Shown here one piece after another: positions 63,096 through 64,000 of a stretch of DNA of 64,000 nucleotides. The notes below the pieces were generated by a model, which saw only the letters and a list, made by a program, of their open reading frames with translations, was not told the origin of the DNA and did not search any database. Source of the stretch: an uncultured Granulosicoccaceae bacterium (GTDB taxonomy: Bacteria; Pseudomonadota; Gammaproteobacteria; Granulosicoccales; Granulosicoccaceae); contig CALGKA010000012.1 in assembly GCA_937927895.1 (NCBI GenBank), positions 124,001 to 188,000 of the forward strand, read 5' to 3'. The translations under genes were made by a program, and so were the position numbers. How positions within the stretch are numbered: the stretch's first letter is position 1; the number at the start of each line of letters is the position of its first letter.

Positions 63096-63230
63096 TCGTT
63101 CGCAGCGGCTAGGGCCAACAATGGTAACCTATCCCAAGACTGACTGGTTAGTTCCAATTCGGTTACCATTGCAGCCTTTTCTATCAAACAACAACACCTT
63201 CAACAGCATTCAAAAAGTGACATTACTCGC

Positions 63231-64000
63231 ATGGGCATATACCTCGGACTCGGCTCCAATTTAGGAGACCGAAAACAAAACCTAAACAGCGCCATAAAGC
63301 TGCTTTCGCGAAAAGGTGTTCGCACTGTACGATGCTCTCCTGTGATCGAAACCCCTGCACTGTTGCCAAGCGATGCACCTTGGGAATGGAATAAGCCGTA
63401 CTTAAATTTAAGCATTGAAGTCGAAACAACACTTAACTGTAGCGAGCTACTCAGTGAGATAATAAACATACAAACTGAATTAGAGCGCGACAACACAGCA
63501 CGCTGGTCACCACGCCCCATCGATATAGATATCCTGCTTTGGCACGATCAAATCATTAACACGGAAACACTCACTATTCCCCACAAAGACATGCACCTGC
63601 GGCACTTTGTATTAACACCACTGATTGCCCTTGAACCAAACTTAACAATACCGGGGCGCGGCAGTAAAACGCTTCTGCAATGGTCCAATGAACTGCCGCA
63701 CCATATTCCACTATGGATGGGTATCTTAAATGCCACACCAGATTCATTCTCAGACGGTGGGGTAAATTACGATCCACAAAATCTATTACAAAGCGCCACA
63801 GCCATGCACGATCAAGGCGCTAACATTCTAGACATTGGCGGTGAATCTACCCGCCCCGGTGCAGACCCGGTTGACCCGGAGTCCGAATGGCGGCGCATTG
63901 GCCCATTCATTGAAAAGACCACCGATCAATACCGCGATCAGTTTATTCGCCCATGGATAAGCGTCGATACCCGGCACCCACAAACTGCAGCCAAAGCAAT
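63231..64000 (+). CDS. FolK-FolP fusion: HPPK / dihydropteroate synthase (cut by right edge)
   Basis: A single uninterrupted frame from the ATG at 63231 to the window end, about 256 residues. Residues 1-160 are 6-hydroxymethyl-7,8-dihydropterin pyrophosphokinase (YLGLGSNLGDR, then the ATP/Mg block ARWSPRPIDIDILLW and IPHKDMHLRHFVLTPL). From residue 163 it is dihydropteroate synthase (MGILNATPDSFSDGG, DIGGESTRPGA, SVDTRHP). I checked the reading frame codon by codon and found no stop between the two domains. The fusion catalyses two consecutive folate steps. The remaining DHPS sequence lies outside the window. Confidence 0.93.
   Translation, partial: MGIYLGLGSNLGDRKQNLNSAIKLLSRKGVRTVRCSPVIETPALLPSDAPWEWNKPYLNLSIEVETTLNCSELLSEIINIQTELERDNTARWSPRPIDIDILLWHDQIINTETLTIPHKDMHLRHFVLTPLIALEPNLTIPGRGSKTLLQWSNELPHHIPLWMGILNATPDSFSDGGVNYDPQNLLQSATAMHDQGANILDIGGESTRPGADPVDPESEWRRIGPFIEKTTDQYRDQFIRPWISVDTRHPQTAAKA

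Overview
The window is a stretch of chromosome from what looks like a marine gammaproteobacterium. The evidence is conserved gammaproteobacterial gene order (yhfA-like/crp divergent pair; gpsA-secB-grxC-yibN block beside trmL; rplM-rpsI; trpE-G-D-C), cytochrome c5-type proteins, an MSHA-type secretin, an AcuI-type acryloyl-CoA reductase and a sulfotransferase in the capsule locus. I cannot name a genus. I see no insertion sequence, prophage, integrase, tRNA, rRNA or CRISPR array. Almost all of the window is coding, on both strands. The first gene (left edge) and the last (right edge) are cut by the window.

Layout. 1-5.5 kb: a cut CHASE-like sensor, a MoxR/CoxE-type ATPase-VWA pair, ribosomal proteins S9 and L13, and the OsmC/crp divergent pair. 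5.5-9.7 kb: trpE-G-D-C with a Trp-rich leader. 10-11.5 kb: class I fumarase. 11.7-32.6 kb: a 16 kb, one-direction group-2-type (ABC transporter dependent) capsule locus, kpsF-lipoprotein-kpsMTED-glycosyltransferases/sulfotransferase-kpsC-kpsS. It is flanked on one side by a degenerate GspE/PilB-like pseudo-ATPase and on the other by an orphan MshL secretin and MshN-like TPR protein. 32.7-39.2 kb: housekeeping block (trmL, gpsA, secB, grxC, rhodanese), a CPA2 antiporter, a cytochrome c5-like protein with a truncated paralogue, and a DUF4197 lipoprotein.

39.7-48.1 kb is the most unusual accessory region. It encodes a GAF-HlyD membrane fusion protein, a PqqD-M50 protease-lipoyl membrane protein and a second periplasmic adaptor, tightly packed, followed by a 34-codon ORF and a large PAS-GGDEF-GGDEF-EAL protein. 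It looks like a three-part envelope export or processing machine placed next to a c-di-GMP enzyme. I do not recognise it as a named system.

48.2-64 kb: assorted metabolic and conserved hypothetical genes (SGNH hydrolase, AcuI, GNAT, D-amino-acid aminotransferase, prephenate dehydratase, DUF1289/1801/2461/5665/6122 proteins, a catalytically dead SNase-like protein, a half-size PLD-like protein). These are followed by a nitronate monooxygenase/enoyl-CoA hydratase/acyl-CoA dehydrogenase/APH-kinase cluster that may handle hydroxyacyl-CoAs, a secreted 5'-nucleotidase, a CurA-like reductase and a fused FolK-FolP folate enzyme running off the right edge.

All calls come from reading motifs, lengths and gene order by eye. 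No database search was run.
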